The translations under genes were made by a program, and so were the position numbers. A DNA stretch of 64,000 nucleotides from Phycisphaerales bacterium (lineage in GTDB: Bacteria > Planctomycetota > Phycisphaerae > UBA1845 > Fen-1342), in the NCBI GenBank assembly GCA_016710275.1, contig JADJXS010000001.1, positions 3,658,001 through 3,722,000 on the forward strand, given 5' to 3'. Positions 51,759-60,548 of this stretch are shown piece after piece. Numbering within the stretch: position 1 is the stretch's first letter; each line of letters starts with the position of its first letter. The notes under the pieces were generated by a model that was not told the origin of the DNA, did not search any database, and saw only the letters and a program-made list of their open reading frames with translations.

Positions 51759-52577
51759 CTACGTCACCGCCGCCCGCACGCGCACGCACTCGTTCAGCAG
51801 CGCCTCAAGCTGATCCAGCGGCCAGACCGTGGCGGCGTCGCTCCGGGCACGGGGGGGATCGTCGTGAATTTCGAGGAAGAGGCCGTCGATGCCCGCTGCG
51901 ATGGCGCTGCGCGCCAGCAGCGGAATGAACTCGCGCTGCCCGCCGGTGACGTTGCCGGCACTGCCCGGCTGCTGCACGGAGTGGGTGGCGTCAAAGACCA
52001 CCGGCGCGAAGCGGCGCATCACGGCCAGCCCGGGCAGGTCGTTGACCAGCCGCTCATAGCCGAAGAATGAGCCGCGATCGGTCAGCAGCACGTTCGCATT
52101 GCCCGCGCTGCGGACTTTCTCGGCGGCGAGCTGCATTTTCTCCGGAGCGAGGAACTGCCCCTTTTTGATGTTGACGCAGCGGCCGGTCCGCGCACAGGCG
52201 AGCAACAGATCCGTCTGGCGGCAAAGGAAGGCCGGAATCTGCACACAGTCGAGCACCTCCCCCGCGGCGGCGGCCTGTGCGGCCTCGTGCACGTCGCTGA
52301 GCACGGGAACGCCGATTTCGCGCTGCACGACCGCCAGGATCGCCAGCCCTTCGTCGATCCCCGGTCCGCGAAAGGAGCTGACGCTGGAGCGGTTGGCCTT
52401 GTCGAAGCTGGCCTTGAAGACGAAGGGCAGCTCGAAGCGCCGAGCGGCGGCGGCAATCGCCTCTGCGAGGCGCAGGCAATGATCGCGGGATTCAATCACG
52501 CACGGACCGCCCACCAGAAGCAGCGGCTGTCCGCTGCCGACGGTGTGCGGTCCGATGCGGGCGGAATGATTGCTCAT
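51759..52577 (-). CDS. kdsA: 3-deoxy-8-phosphooctulonate synthase (KDO-8-P synthase)
   Basis: Condenses phosphoenolpyruvate with arabinose 5-phosphate to KDO-8-phosphate, needed for lipopolysaccharide core; evidence that the organism makes KDO. 272 aa. LLVGGPCVIESRDHCL, FKASFDKANRSS, the RGPGIDEGLAIL segment, VQIPAFLCRQTDLL, NIKKGQFLAPEKM, FDATHSVQ and FLEIHDDPPRARSD are all present. KASFDKANRSS separates it from DAHP synthases. Its start codon lies inside a perfect hairpin. No other kds gene is nearby. Confidence 0.95.
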   Translation of the reverse strand: MSNHSARIGPHTVGSGQPLLLVGGPCVIESRDHCLRLAEAIAAAARRFELPFVFKASFDKANRSSVSSFRGPGIDEGLAILAVVQREIGVPVLSDVHEAAQAAAAGEVLDCVQIPAFLCRQTDLLLACARTGRCVNIKKGQFLAPEKMQLAAEKVRSAGNANVLLTDRGSFFGYERLVNDLPGLAVMRRFAPVVFDATHSVQQPGSAGNVTGGQREFIPLLARSAIAAGIDGLFLEIHDDPPRARSDAATVWPLDQLEALLNECVRVRAAVT

Positions 52578-52583
52578 TCCGCC
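52560..52583 (-). promoter_or_regulatory. Hairpin enclosing the kdsA start codon
   Basis: In the mRNA, GGCGGAAUGA pairs perfectly with UCAUUCCGCC across a GCAA loop (GNRA class). The AUG of kdsA is in the first arm, with only a poor ribosome site before it, so the structure could hold back translation. Confidence 0.5.
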
Positions 52584-52613
52584 ATTGTAGCCGCGGTCGA
52601 GGCCCGTGCCGGG

Positions 52614-54134
52614 CTACGGGCCTCCGAGGATCAGGTCCACGAACGGGTCGATGTCGAAGTTGTTCAGGCCGTCCTGCCCGTTGATGTCGCCGTTGAGCGG
52701 GTTGCAATCGGGATACGCCAGCGCGTACGCGGCCGGATCGACGACCGCGAGCACGAATGGATCGATGTCGAAGTTATTCACCAGGCCGTCGCAGTTCATG
52801 TCGCCGAGCTGGAACTGAACGACCTGCACGACGATCTCGAACACCGCTTCGACGTCGTCCGTCGTCGAGGTCGTGCCGTCGGTATCGACGTCGCCGGTGA
52901 AATACACGCTGACTGTGCCGTCGGGCTTTCGATCACTGATCCGCAGGACGTTGATGCCGGTGATGTCCCACAGCACCGACTGCGGCTCGACGATCCCGTC
53001 GCCGGTGAGATCGACCAGGTCGCGCTCCTTGATGAGGAACGTGTCGTTCAGGAAGATTGCCTCGCGGTTGGCGACGCCGTCGTTCACCTGCCAGACATAG
53101 GCCAGGTCGCCGTCCTCGTTCATGTGCAGCGTGTCGATCGTGCTGACCAGCGCAAAGCCGTCCACCACCTGCCCTTCGCGATAGGCGATCTGCCCGTTGA
53201 CGACGATGATCTGATCGACGGTGGTCGCGGCGTTGGTGTCCGCGGAGAAGAAGTAGTCCCCCGACTCCGTGATGCCGACGGTCTGGAGCGACGTGTACGT
53301 CTCCGTGCCGTTGCCGCCGATCGCAACCGGAACGAGGTTGCCCTCGCGGACCAGCACGCCGTCGAGCATCAATCCCTCGCCGTCCATCACCAGCGCGTTG
53401 TCGAGCGATGACGCGAATCCGACCATCTCCACCTGCGCCAGGTAGCGGGTGCCTTCGGCCGACACGGAGTACTCGAAGTTCACGGTCGTTCCGGGGCCGT
53501 CCAGCGCGGCGGGCAGATTGGGATAAGACATCCCGCCCAGCAACAGCGGGTTGGCCGTAGCGCCGTAGAAAAGCCCGCGATTGGCGGTGGCTCCACCGGC
53601 GGTGTTCGCAACGCCGCCGACCCAGTAGATGTCCCCCGGACCGGTGACAGCGGGCCGGCTGCCGAAGGTCCAGAAGAATCCGGGAACCGACGGGGCGGGA
53701 TCGCCCTGCACGGCGATCGGCGTATCGCCATACCACACCGAGTCAAAGCTGCCGACCGGACCGCCGGTTCCGCTGGCGCTGTAGGCCACGACGCCCGCGT
53801 TGTCGAATCCGAAAAAGGACTCGAAGCTGGTCTGCACCAGGCTGCCGAAGGTGGCTTCGGTCTGAAGAATCTGCGGAGGCCCGCCGTTGATCGAGCCCCA
53901 CACGCTGCTCAGCGTGGTCGCGCCGTCGGATGAATTGAACGCCACGCTCCAGCCGCCGACGTGATTGACGGCGATGTTGTTCAGCGCATTGATGTTGTGG
54001 CCGGGGAGGTCATCGACCGCGTCCCCCTCGCGGATCAGCGCCTTGGCCACAAATGTGCCGGCCATACCGGTTGTCGTCAGCGCCGCTGCCGCGGCGAGAG
54101 CAAGCAGTCCGGCCGGAAAGTCTCGACTACGCAT
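52614..54134 (-). CDS. Secreted protein of unknown function with dockerin-like tail
   Basis: 506 aa from the ATG behind AGGAG; the longer frame to 54188 lacks a site. Signal peptide at 1-25 (RSRDFPAGLLALAAAAALTTTGMAG). The body is a repeated beta structure in which short phrases recur (VWYGDTPIAVQGDPAP, ALVMDGEGLMLDGVLVREGN, IVVNGQIAYREGQVV, IFLNDTFLIKERDLV), each naming an object followed by a REGD/REGN-like turn; about four such units give a propeller-like impression. The C-terminus holds GDMNCDGLVNNFDIDPFV and DINGQDGLNNFDIDPFV. Function unknown; extracellular or surface location likely. Confidence 0.78.
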   Translation of the reverse strand: MRSRDFPAGLLALAAAAALTTTGMAGTFVAKALIREGDAVDDLPGHNINALNNIAVNHVGGWSVAFNSSDGATTLSSVWGSINGGPPQILQTEATFGSLVQTSFESFFGFDNAGVVAYSASGTGGPVGSFDSVWYGDTPIAVQGDPAPSVPGFFWTFGSRPAVTGPGDIYWVGGVANTAGGATANRGLFYGATANPLLLGGMSYPNLPAALDGPGTTVNFEYSVSAEGTRYLAQVEMVGFASSLDNALVMDGEGLMLDGVLVREGNLVPVAIGGNGTETYTSLQTVGITESGDYFFSADTNAATTVDQIIVVNGQIAYREGQVVDGFALVSTIDTLHMNEDGDLAYVWQVNDGVANREAIFLNDTFLIKERDLVDLTGDGIVEPQSVLWDITGINVLRISDRKPDGTVSVYFTGDVDTDGTTSTTDDVEAVFEIVVQVVQFQLGDMNCDGLVNNFDIDPFVLAVVDPAAYALAYPDCNPLNGDINGQDGLNNFDIDPFVDLILGGP

Positions 54135-54248
54135 ATCTTTCGCTCCTGTTTCACGAACGCGGACCAACTCGCCCTTTCGAGTATCCATTGTACCGACGGC
54201 CGCCCATCAATCACCGCGAATTCGCCGTTCTCCAAGGGCCGGGGTCCG

Positions 54249-55631
54249 TCAGGGGCAGGCCATGCCCGGCTCCGGCAGCACGAGAATGCAGGCGATGAAC
54301 GCGTCGATATCAAAGTTGTTGACCAGCCCGTCGCGGTTTGCGTCATTGCGACACACGCGGGCGCTCTCCCCGTAGACTTGTGCATAACCAACCGGATCGA
54401 CCAGCGCCTGCACGAACGCATCAATGTCGAAATTGTTGATCGTGCCGTCCGCGTTGGCATCGCCCAGCAGCATTCCATCGCACTCCCCGCACGACACGCG
54501 CACCTCGACCGGTCCGCGGCTGGCCGCGTCGCGGCTGGCGACCTGCAGCAGGTAGCGCTCGCCGCTGTTCAATCCGCTGACGCTGATCCTGGCGGCGCCG
54601 GGCGTGCAGTCCGGCGCGTTGTCGGAGCAGGCGACTTCCGTCCAGGCGCCGCACACGCCGCTATAGAGCGCGACCAGCGTGTCCGGCGCTGCGCTGCCGC
54701 AGGTCTCAAAGACCGCGCTTCCGCCGGTCGCGATGAAAGAGAACCAGAGCGTGCCGCTGCCGATCGCGGGGCCGCCCGTGCGGCAGGAGAAATGCGGATC
54801 GGTCTGGGCGGTGGTGGCCTGCGCGGTGCTGAGCAGAAGCACGTCGCCGCAGGCCAGCGGAATCGCGTCCGTGCAGGTATCGCCCTGCGGATCCCCCGAA
54901 ATGCACGAGGACTGCGAAAGCGCCGCCAGCGGCTGATTCAGGCAGAGCGACAGGTCCAGGGATTGAAGATCGGAATTGGTGTAGACGAGGCCGGTGTCGT
55001 AGAGCGAGCGCTGGTCCGCGCCCGTGCCGTGCCGCCAGAACCAACTGCAAGTGGCCGTGCCGGCATTGGTGATCTCGACCCAGTGACAACTGAGAGCGGG
55101 AAAGCTGACCCCGGCGTGCGTCGCGGTGTACTGATATTCCTGGCGGCCCGCGACGATCGCGCCGGTCAGGCCGCGCTGCACGATCAGCGTCCCGTCCGAC
55201 TGGCGGAAGGGGCCGCCGACGATGTTCCCGGCCACCTGCCCGCGCAGCGCGTAGTACACGACCTGGAAGTCGTCCATGTCGGCCGGCTCACAGGTCGTAT
55301 TACCGTATACGCCGCGCCAGCAGAGTTGCGAAACCACGCTCGTGGAAGGGAGTTGGAAATTCTCCGCAACGCGAACGCCTGCCGCGCGGGTGCTGTTCTG
55401 TGCGCTGCCGGCCGCGGACTGGCAATTCGTTCCGGAAAGCGTGCAAGGCGGCAATTGGGCGGGCGTCGGTTCACCATCGCCGACCCGCACCCACGCAGAC
55501 CCGATCGAGCGCCCCACCTCCGCGTCGGCCGCGAACGCGATCAAACTCACCCCGCAGGCCGTCGCCAGCACCAGCGCGCCCGCGAACGCTGCGCCTCTGT
55601 GGATCGCTCGATTCAACGGGGGTCGGCCCAT
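54249..55631 (-). CDS. Secreted Cys-rich protein with dockerin-like tail
   Basis: 460 aa from the ATG with GAGGA seven bases upstream. Signal or anchor at about 12-35 (AAFAGALVLATACGVSLIAFA). The first half has many cysteines (PPCTLSGTNC, SQLCWRGVYGNTTCEP, LSCHWVEITNAGTATCSW), probably disulfide-bonded. The second half (GTLWFSFIATGGSAVFETCG, DTLVALYSGVCGAWTEVAC, GERYLLQVASRD) resembles the PPC-like beta domains common in exported planctomycete proteins. Two C-terminal EF-hand-like units read NNFDIDAF, with Ala in place of the Pro seen in the other three proteins. Function unknown. Confidence 0.78.
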   Translation of the reverse strand: MGRPPLNRAIHRGAAFAGALVLATACGVSLIAFAADAEVGRSIGSAWVRVGDGEPTPAQLPPCTLSGTNCQSAAGSAQNSTRAAGVRVAENFQLPSTSVVSQLCWRGVYGNTTCEPADMDDFQVVYYALRGQVAGNIVGGPFRQSDGTLIVQRGLTGAIVAGRQEYQYTATHAGVSFPALSCHWVEITNAGTATCSWFWRHGTGADQRSLYDTGLVYTNSDLQSLDLSLCLNQPLAALSQSSCISGDPQGDTCTDAIPLACGDVLLLSTAQATTAQTDPHFSCRTGGPAIGSGTLWFSFIATGGSAVFETCGSAAPDTLVALYSGVCGAWTEVACSDNAPDCTPGAARISVSGLNSGERYLLQVASRDAASRGPVEVRVSCGECDGMLLGDANADGTINNFDIDAFVQALVDPVGYAQVYGESARVCRNDANRDGLVNNFDIDAFIACILVLPEPGMACP

Positions 55632-55633
55632 CC

Positions 55634-55660
55634 GCCATTCCTCGCAGGGGGCGGAATGGC
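55634..55660 (-). promoter_or_regulatory. Hairpin over the ribosome site of the 54249-55631 gene
   Basis: GCCATTCC and GGAATGGC, 8 bp with an 11-nt loop, sit 3 to 29 nt before the ATG. The GAGGA ribosome site overlaps the downstream arm, so translation could be masked. Confidence 0.35.
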
Positions 55661-55882
55661 AACGCGCGCTTCCCGCCCGGCTCAGAACGCAAAGTGTATG
55701 GCGAATGCGAAGCGTGTCGAGTGAAATCCGGGGAATTCAGGGCATCCGATCCGTGGCGGGCCGGAGGAGCGGCGTTGCGGAAGCGTGGCTCGATTCGCGG
55801 CCCGGCGCGCCGGGTTCGCGCTGCGGGGCGGGATCGGCGCGCAGCGCGATCGCCATAGATAGCGGCAATCACGAGACTTGCG

Positions 55883-58800
55883 TCAGTCGTCGAAGCGGGC
55901 GCTGAAGTATCCGCCGCGGCGCTCCGAGACCACCTGCGGCTTGAGGTCGCCCGGCACCGTCACCCATTCGCGGTCGAAGTCCGTCGTCAGGCCGTCGCCG
56001 TCCACGTCGGCGTAGACGGTCTGCCCGTTCGAACTGACGCCCAGCGGACCACGGACGGCACGCGGCAGCACGTTGGAACGATCGAGCGTGATCTGCGAGC
56101 GGATGCTGGCCTGCGGATCCTCGCGATCGGCGATGCTCATGTACACGGTGAAGACGTTGCTGCGGGTCGTGAGCCACTGCGTGTCCAGCAGCGCCATGAA
56201 CGCGACTGCTCGATAGAAGTCGTGATCGCCGGTCACCCCGAGGTACTCGGACTGCGCATTCCCGTGCTGATAGAGCGCTCCGTCCATGCCCTTGGCGTTG
56301 AGCATTTCGCCCAGGGAAAGAAAGCCGAAAGCCGGGATATCGACCTGCCCGGAACCGCCGGGCGGGTTGTAGGTGCCCTTGTGACGAACGTCGCCATAGC
56401 GCCCGCCGCGGTAGTTTCCGGCGAAGGGCGTATTCGCAACCATGGACTGCAGCGTCGCCGGATTCGCCGGGTCCGGATCGAAAGGCGCGGCCACCGGCCC
56501 ATCCTTCCCGCGACGATAACTGTCCCACCAGCCGTCCAGCGGCCGCTGCGGACGCAGGCCGTCGGTGGGCGGAACATACGCCAGGCGATCGCGATAACCG
56601 GCCAACGAGACGGCCAGGTCGCCGCCCAGCCGGTACCACGAAACCACCGCCGGATTCAGCGAAGAGCCGGGCTGCGGCGGATAGCTGGCGGAAACCCCGT
56701 CAATCGTCGAGGTATCGACGATGCCCGGGATGTTCGAGGCGATGTTCCAGCGCGCCGGGCGGATGGAACGGAACGGCGGATCAGCCGGACTGTACGGCGC
56801 GACCACGTCGAGATAGGTCGGGGCGCTGCGCCCGACCACCACGCCCGCACGGGCGCTCCAGAACGCGGCCGACGCGCTGCGGTCGATCCACGTCTCGGGC
56901 ATGTTGGCCTGGCCGGCGGCATAGCCGCTCTCGACCTGGGCCGCGGTCTTGGGGCCGATCACCGGCACGGCGGCGAGCACATGCCACGGAGCGGTGTTGA
57001 CGTTGATGCGGCCGGGCACGCGCAGCGGATCGACCGCATCACTCAGTTCCGCGCCGTCGTTGCCGCCGAAGGCGTCGTTGTTCGGATCCGACGCGTTGAA
57101 CACGGTGAAGTAGTCATACACCAACTGACCCCACGGCAGCGTGCCGGCGAAGTCGCGGGTGAAGTAGCCGTTGGGCCGCGGAACCTCGCGACGACTGTCG
57201 TCACGATTGTCCAGCAGGCGCATGTGCCCGAAATCGGCGGGCACCTCGGCGACGCTGGAGAACTCAAACTGTCGGCTGTTCGGATCAAAGTGCCCTCGCA
57301 ACGTGCGGCCGATCGTGTAGTGCGTGCCGGTGGTGAGCGAGGCGTCGATAATGCGCTGCACATGCGCGTAGCGCGGCACGAAGTGCAGGAAGCCGACCGT
57401 CGGGAAGGACGCCGGGCGCCGCATGCCGTGGATCGGAGCCTGCGTGTGGCCGTCGCCGCCGGCGATGGCGGTGCGGTTGGCGTTCATGGTGTGCAGCGGG
57501 ACGAACGGGGCGGCCGGCGCAGCGGGGCCATTCGGTGAGCCAAGCTGCGACGCCAGCGAAAGCGGCACGGAGCCGAGATCAACCTCTTCGCTGGCGTTGT
57601 AGTAGTTCGTGTCGTCCGGCTCAAACGCGGTCACCATCCGCCAGCGCGCTTCGCGGGTCGGGTCGCCGTAGTCGCCGAACGCGCGGGTCGAGGTCGTGTT
57701 GCGCGCCGCGTTCACATACCAGTAGGTCTCATCCTCCGTGTCCTCATCGGGACCGGGACGGAACGACGGCACAGCCACCCGCATCTGATCCACCAGCACC
57801 CAGCGCTCCGGCAGGATCGTCGCCGTCTGCGTCAGGCCGTTGTTGGGCGGAAAGCGGAAGTTCCGGATGCGACGCCACAGATTCACGCGAATCTGGCTGT
57901 CCGTGACGCCGAAGGGGATCGTCATGTCGTTGATCTGGCCGACCGCCGCGGGGTTTCCCGCACCGTCAGGAATCTGCGACACATTGTTGACGAAGTAGGA
58001 GGGACGCAGTCCGTTGCGGATCAACACCACCTTGAAGCTGCGGCCCGGCAGCACCGGCAGGCTGTCGGGCGCCTGGAATACGTTCTCGTCCAGGCGGCGG
58101 GCGGCCGTCGGGTCGATGCCCGTGTTGGCGGCCACCGGAAGCGTCACGTTCGGATCGGCGGGTCCGTTGGCGTTCGGATCGCCGATGCTGATGGCATAGT
58201 CGTCCAGCGCCAGTGCGTGCTGATCCACGGACACATCGAACGGATCCGCGGAAATCGCGGTGGGATCGTTGGGGTTGTACAGCTCGACCGCGATGGCCAG
58301 CTCTTCGGCACTTCCGATCGTTGGCCCGGGGCCGCCGCTGCCGACGCGACGCTTCTCGCCGACGACGGTGAGCTGCGTGATGTAGGGCTGCGGCTGATAG
58401 CCGACGATCACGTCCAGCCCGCCGCCGACCGGATCGACGTAGTAGACCGGATCAATGAGGCCGACCGGCGCACCGCCGACGCTGGCCGGGCGGCGCGGCG
58501 CGGCAAAGGCGACGGTGTTCACCGCCAGCATGAAAGCCTGGCGGCGCATCACGGCGACGGGCTGCGTCAGGTCCGGCAGCTTCCAGCCGTTGTGGCTGTA
58601 GAGCAACTCGAAGTAGAAATCCGCCATTTCGCGAATCACCCGCCCGCCGGTGATCGGGTTAAAGGTGCCGTTGGCGTTGAACGCGCCGCGCGGATCATCC
58701 TGACCCACGCCCTGCGGACGCAGGCGCGTCGGGTACGGCCGCGGGTCGGCGATCCGCCCGAGATTGAACTTCGTGCGGCCCGGCACGAGGCCCATCGGCG

Positions 58801-60295
58801 TGGCGCCGATCGCCTCCATCCCCAGCCGCGAAGCGGATCGCGCTCCGAGATGACGGGCCAGCTCATCCGAGTGGCTGAAAGTCGTCAGCAGGTGACGGCG
58901 ATCCAGCATGTGGTCGGGGTCCTCGCCGTTGCGGAACGGCAGGCCATAGAGACGCGCGGTCTCCAGCGGCGCAAGCTTCGCCGCGCCGGTAAACGCCTGC
59001 AGCTCATCCGCGCGCGGATTGCGGGCGGAATTCGTGATCAGCGAGAAGCGCTGCCAGAACTCGCCCTTGAGCGGCTCTGCACCGCGGCTGGGCTGGAAGC
59101 GCGTAACAAACGTGTAGGGGAAGCGCTGCTCCAGCTCCCGCAGAAACGCCGGCACGCGGGCCGTGTCACGCTGCGGCACGCCCTGCGCGGCCTGAGACTC
59201 CGACGCCAGGATTCCGCCGCGCCGCGACAGGACCGCCTGCAGCGCCGGCGCATTGGCCGCGATGCCGCTGAACAGCACGTCGTCGTTGAGCGCCAGGCGG
59301 CCGCGATCCTCGGGATGGCGCAGGAAGGAGAACATGCCGACCGCAAACTCGCGGCCGAACGCACCGGGGTTCCGCGCATCGCCGTAGCGACCGGGCGACA
59401 GCAGCGACACCTTCGCCCCTTCCGAGATCACGCGCACCGACACGATCGATCGCGCACTGCGATCAAAATCGCGCCACGCCAGCACGCTCGGATCGCCGGC
59501 ATCGGGGAGATCGGTGATCTCGACATTGTCGCGCCAGGTGCCCGCGCCCGCGGCACCGATCGCGCCCGATGAGAACAGCGGCTGCCACACCGCGCGGCGC
59601 TGGTTAAGCACCGCGTTCTGCGAGCCGTAGGTCACGGGGGGCAGCGAAATCGCCCGTCCGCCAATGGCGTTGACCATCTGCGTGGCGATGCGCGAGAGAA
59701 CGAAGCTCGAATCCGGAATGCCGTCACCGTCGGCGTCGTTGAGCGGACGGCGGTTGTAGCCCCAGAGGTCGTTGAAAGCCGGCTGGCCGACGGGGTTCTG
59801 CTTGAAGCCGTCCTCGTTGAAGTCGATGATCTGATCAATCAGGCGCGGGGCGAACGCGGGAGTCTCGCGCTCCAGCGACGTCACGCTCGGCCAGCGCAGG
59901 TTGAGTACGTCCTCGAAGGCGGCTCCGACCTGCCCCACTGCGGCCGGGCTGCGATCCGCAGCACCGTCGCGCACCGGCTCGAGCGCCGCGATCGGCGATG
60001 AGTGCGGAATGTCCTCCGACATCAACCCCTTCACCGGCGCGGCATTGCTGCCTGCGACACCATCCGCCCCGAGCAGCGTGCCGGCGAGCTGGCTGGCGAC
60101 CAGCTCATTCACGCTGACCACGGCCGAATCCAGAACCTGCCGCGCTTCCGACTCGCGCAGCGCAAGGCGATCAAACCGCGCCAGGGAGAGGAACGCCGTG
60201 ACGATGACGAACAGCATCGCCAGCAGCCCCACCACCATCAGCAGGATCGTTGCACGTCGCTCGGTTGATCGCATCTGCATGACACACTTTCCCAT
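55883..60295 (-). CDS. Giant GspK-like minor pseudopilin
   Basis: 1470 aa, about four times the usual GspK length. The N-terminus RRATILLMVVGLLAMLFVIVTAF is a PilX/GspK-like leading helix. Near residue 1095 the segment GRINVNTAPWHVLAAVPVIG is the GspK helical-domain hallmark. Between them lie long Asp/Asn/Pro-rich regions, including VDPNV-like calcium-site loops and NADGTFNP-type turns. Three ATGs (60295, 60280, 60274) are possible; GGAAAG favours 60280. It follows the GspJ-like gene after 253 nt. In type II secretion, GspK caps the pseudopilus tip; the size here suggests a specialised tip. Not verified by structure. Confidence 0.7.
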   Translation of the reverse strand: MGKCVMQMRSTERRATILLMVVGLLAMLFVIVTAFLSLARFDRLALRESEARQVLDSAVVSVNELVASQLAGTLLGADGVAGSNAAPVKGLMSEDIPHSSPIAALEPVRDGAADRSPAAVGQVGAAFEDVLNLRWPSVTSLERETPAFAPRLIDQIIDFNEDGFKQNPVGQPAFNDLWGYNRRPLNDADGDGIPDSSFVLSRIATQMVNAIGGRAISLPPVTYGSQNAVLNQRRAVWQPLFSSGAIGAAGAGTWRDNVEITDLPDAGDPSVLAWRDFDRSARSIVSVRVISEGAKVSLLSPGRYGDARNPGAFGREFAVGMFSFLRHPEDRGRLALNDDVLFSGIAANAPALQAVLSRRGGILASESQAAQGVPQRDTARVPAFLRELEQRFPYTFVTRFQPSRGAEPLKGEFWQRFSLITNSARNPRADELQAFTGAAKLAPLETARLYGLPFRNGEDPDHMLDRRHLLTTFSHSDELARHLGARSASRLGMEAIGATPMGLVPGRTKFNLGRIADPRPYPTRLRPQGVGQDDPRGAFNANGTFNPITGGRVIREMADFYFELLYSHNGWKLPDLTQPVAVMRRQAFMLAVNTVAFAAPRRPASVGGAPVGLIDPVYYVDPVGGGLDVIVGYQPQPYITQLTVVGEKRRVGSGGPGPTIGSAEELAIAVELYNPNDPTAISADPFDVSVDQHALALDDYAISIGDPNANGPADPNVTLPVAANTGIDPTAARRLDENVFQAPDSLPVLPGRSFKVVLIRNGLRPSYFVNNVSQIPDGAGNPAAVGQINDMTIPFGVTDSQIRVNLWRRIRNFRFPPNNGLTQTATILPERWVLVDQMRVAVPSFRPGPDEDTEDETYWYVNAARNTTSTRAFGDYGDPTREARWRMVTAFEPDDTNYYNASEEVDLGSVPLSLASQLGSPNGPAAPAAPFVPLHTMNANRTAIAGGDGHTQAPIHGMRRPASFPTVGFLHFVPRYAHVQRIIDASLTTGTHYTIGRTLRGHFDPNSRQFEFSSVAEVPADFGHMRLLDNRDDSRREVPRPNGYFTRDFAGTLPWGQLVYDYFTVFNASDPNNDAFGGNDGAELSDAVDPLRVPGRINVNTAPWHVLAAVPVIGPKTAAQVESGYAAGQANMPETWIDRSASAAFWSARAGVVVGRSAPTYLDVVAPYSPADPPFRSIRPARWNIASNIPGIVDTSTIDGVSASYPPQPGSSLNPAVVSWYRLGGDLAVSLAGYRDRLAYVPPTDGLRPQRPLDGWWDSYRRGKDGPVAAPFDPDPANPATLQSMVANTPFAGNYRGGRYGDVRHKGTYNPPGGSGQVDIPAFGFLSLGEMLNAKGMDGALYQHGNAQSEYLGVTGDHDFYRAVAFMALLDTQWLTTRSNVFTVYMSIADREDPQASIRSQITLDRSNVLPRAVRGPLGVSSNGQTVYADVDGDGLTTDFDREWVTVPGDLKPQVVSERRGGYFSARFDD

Positions 60296-60363
60296 ACTGC
60301 GGACCCCGGCGCATCCGTCGCATTATGGCGGCGGGGTCAATGTCCCGACAGCACACCGTCGGA

Positions 60364-60396
60364 CTTCTTATAACATCTTATTACGCTGCATCTTAT
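60364..60396. repeat. Short direct repeats in an A/T-rich patch upstream of the GspK-like gene
   Basis: CATCTTAT occurs at 60374-60381 and 60389-60396, and the related CTTCTTAT at 60364-60371. The patch is the most A/T-rich stretch in the 253-nt gap (60296-60548), which otherwise holds no convincing gene. It may be a regulator site or an internal promoter for the GspK-like gene. Confidence 0.35.
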
Positions 60397-60548
60397 GAGC
60401 GGTGGCAGACGGCTCGGCGGCCGCGACACCCGGGACACCCGGCACTTCTCCGAGAGCGGTTTGGGCAACCCGAGGACGGCCGATAAAAGTTGGGCCTGCG
60501 GGCGGGACAACATCGGCCGGCGGTTCAACCCGGCTGCGCAGGCGCAGG

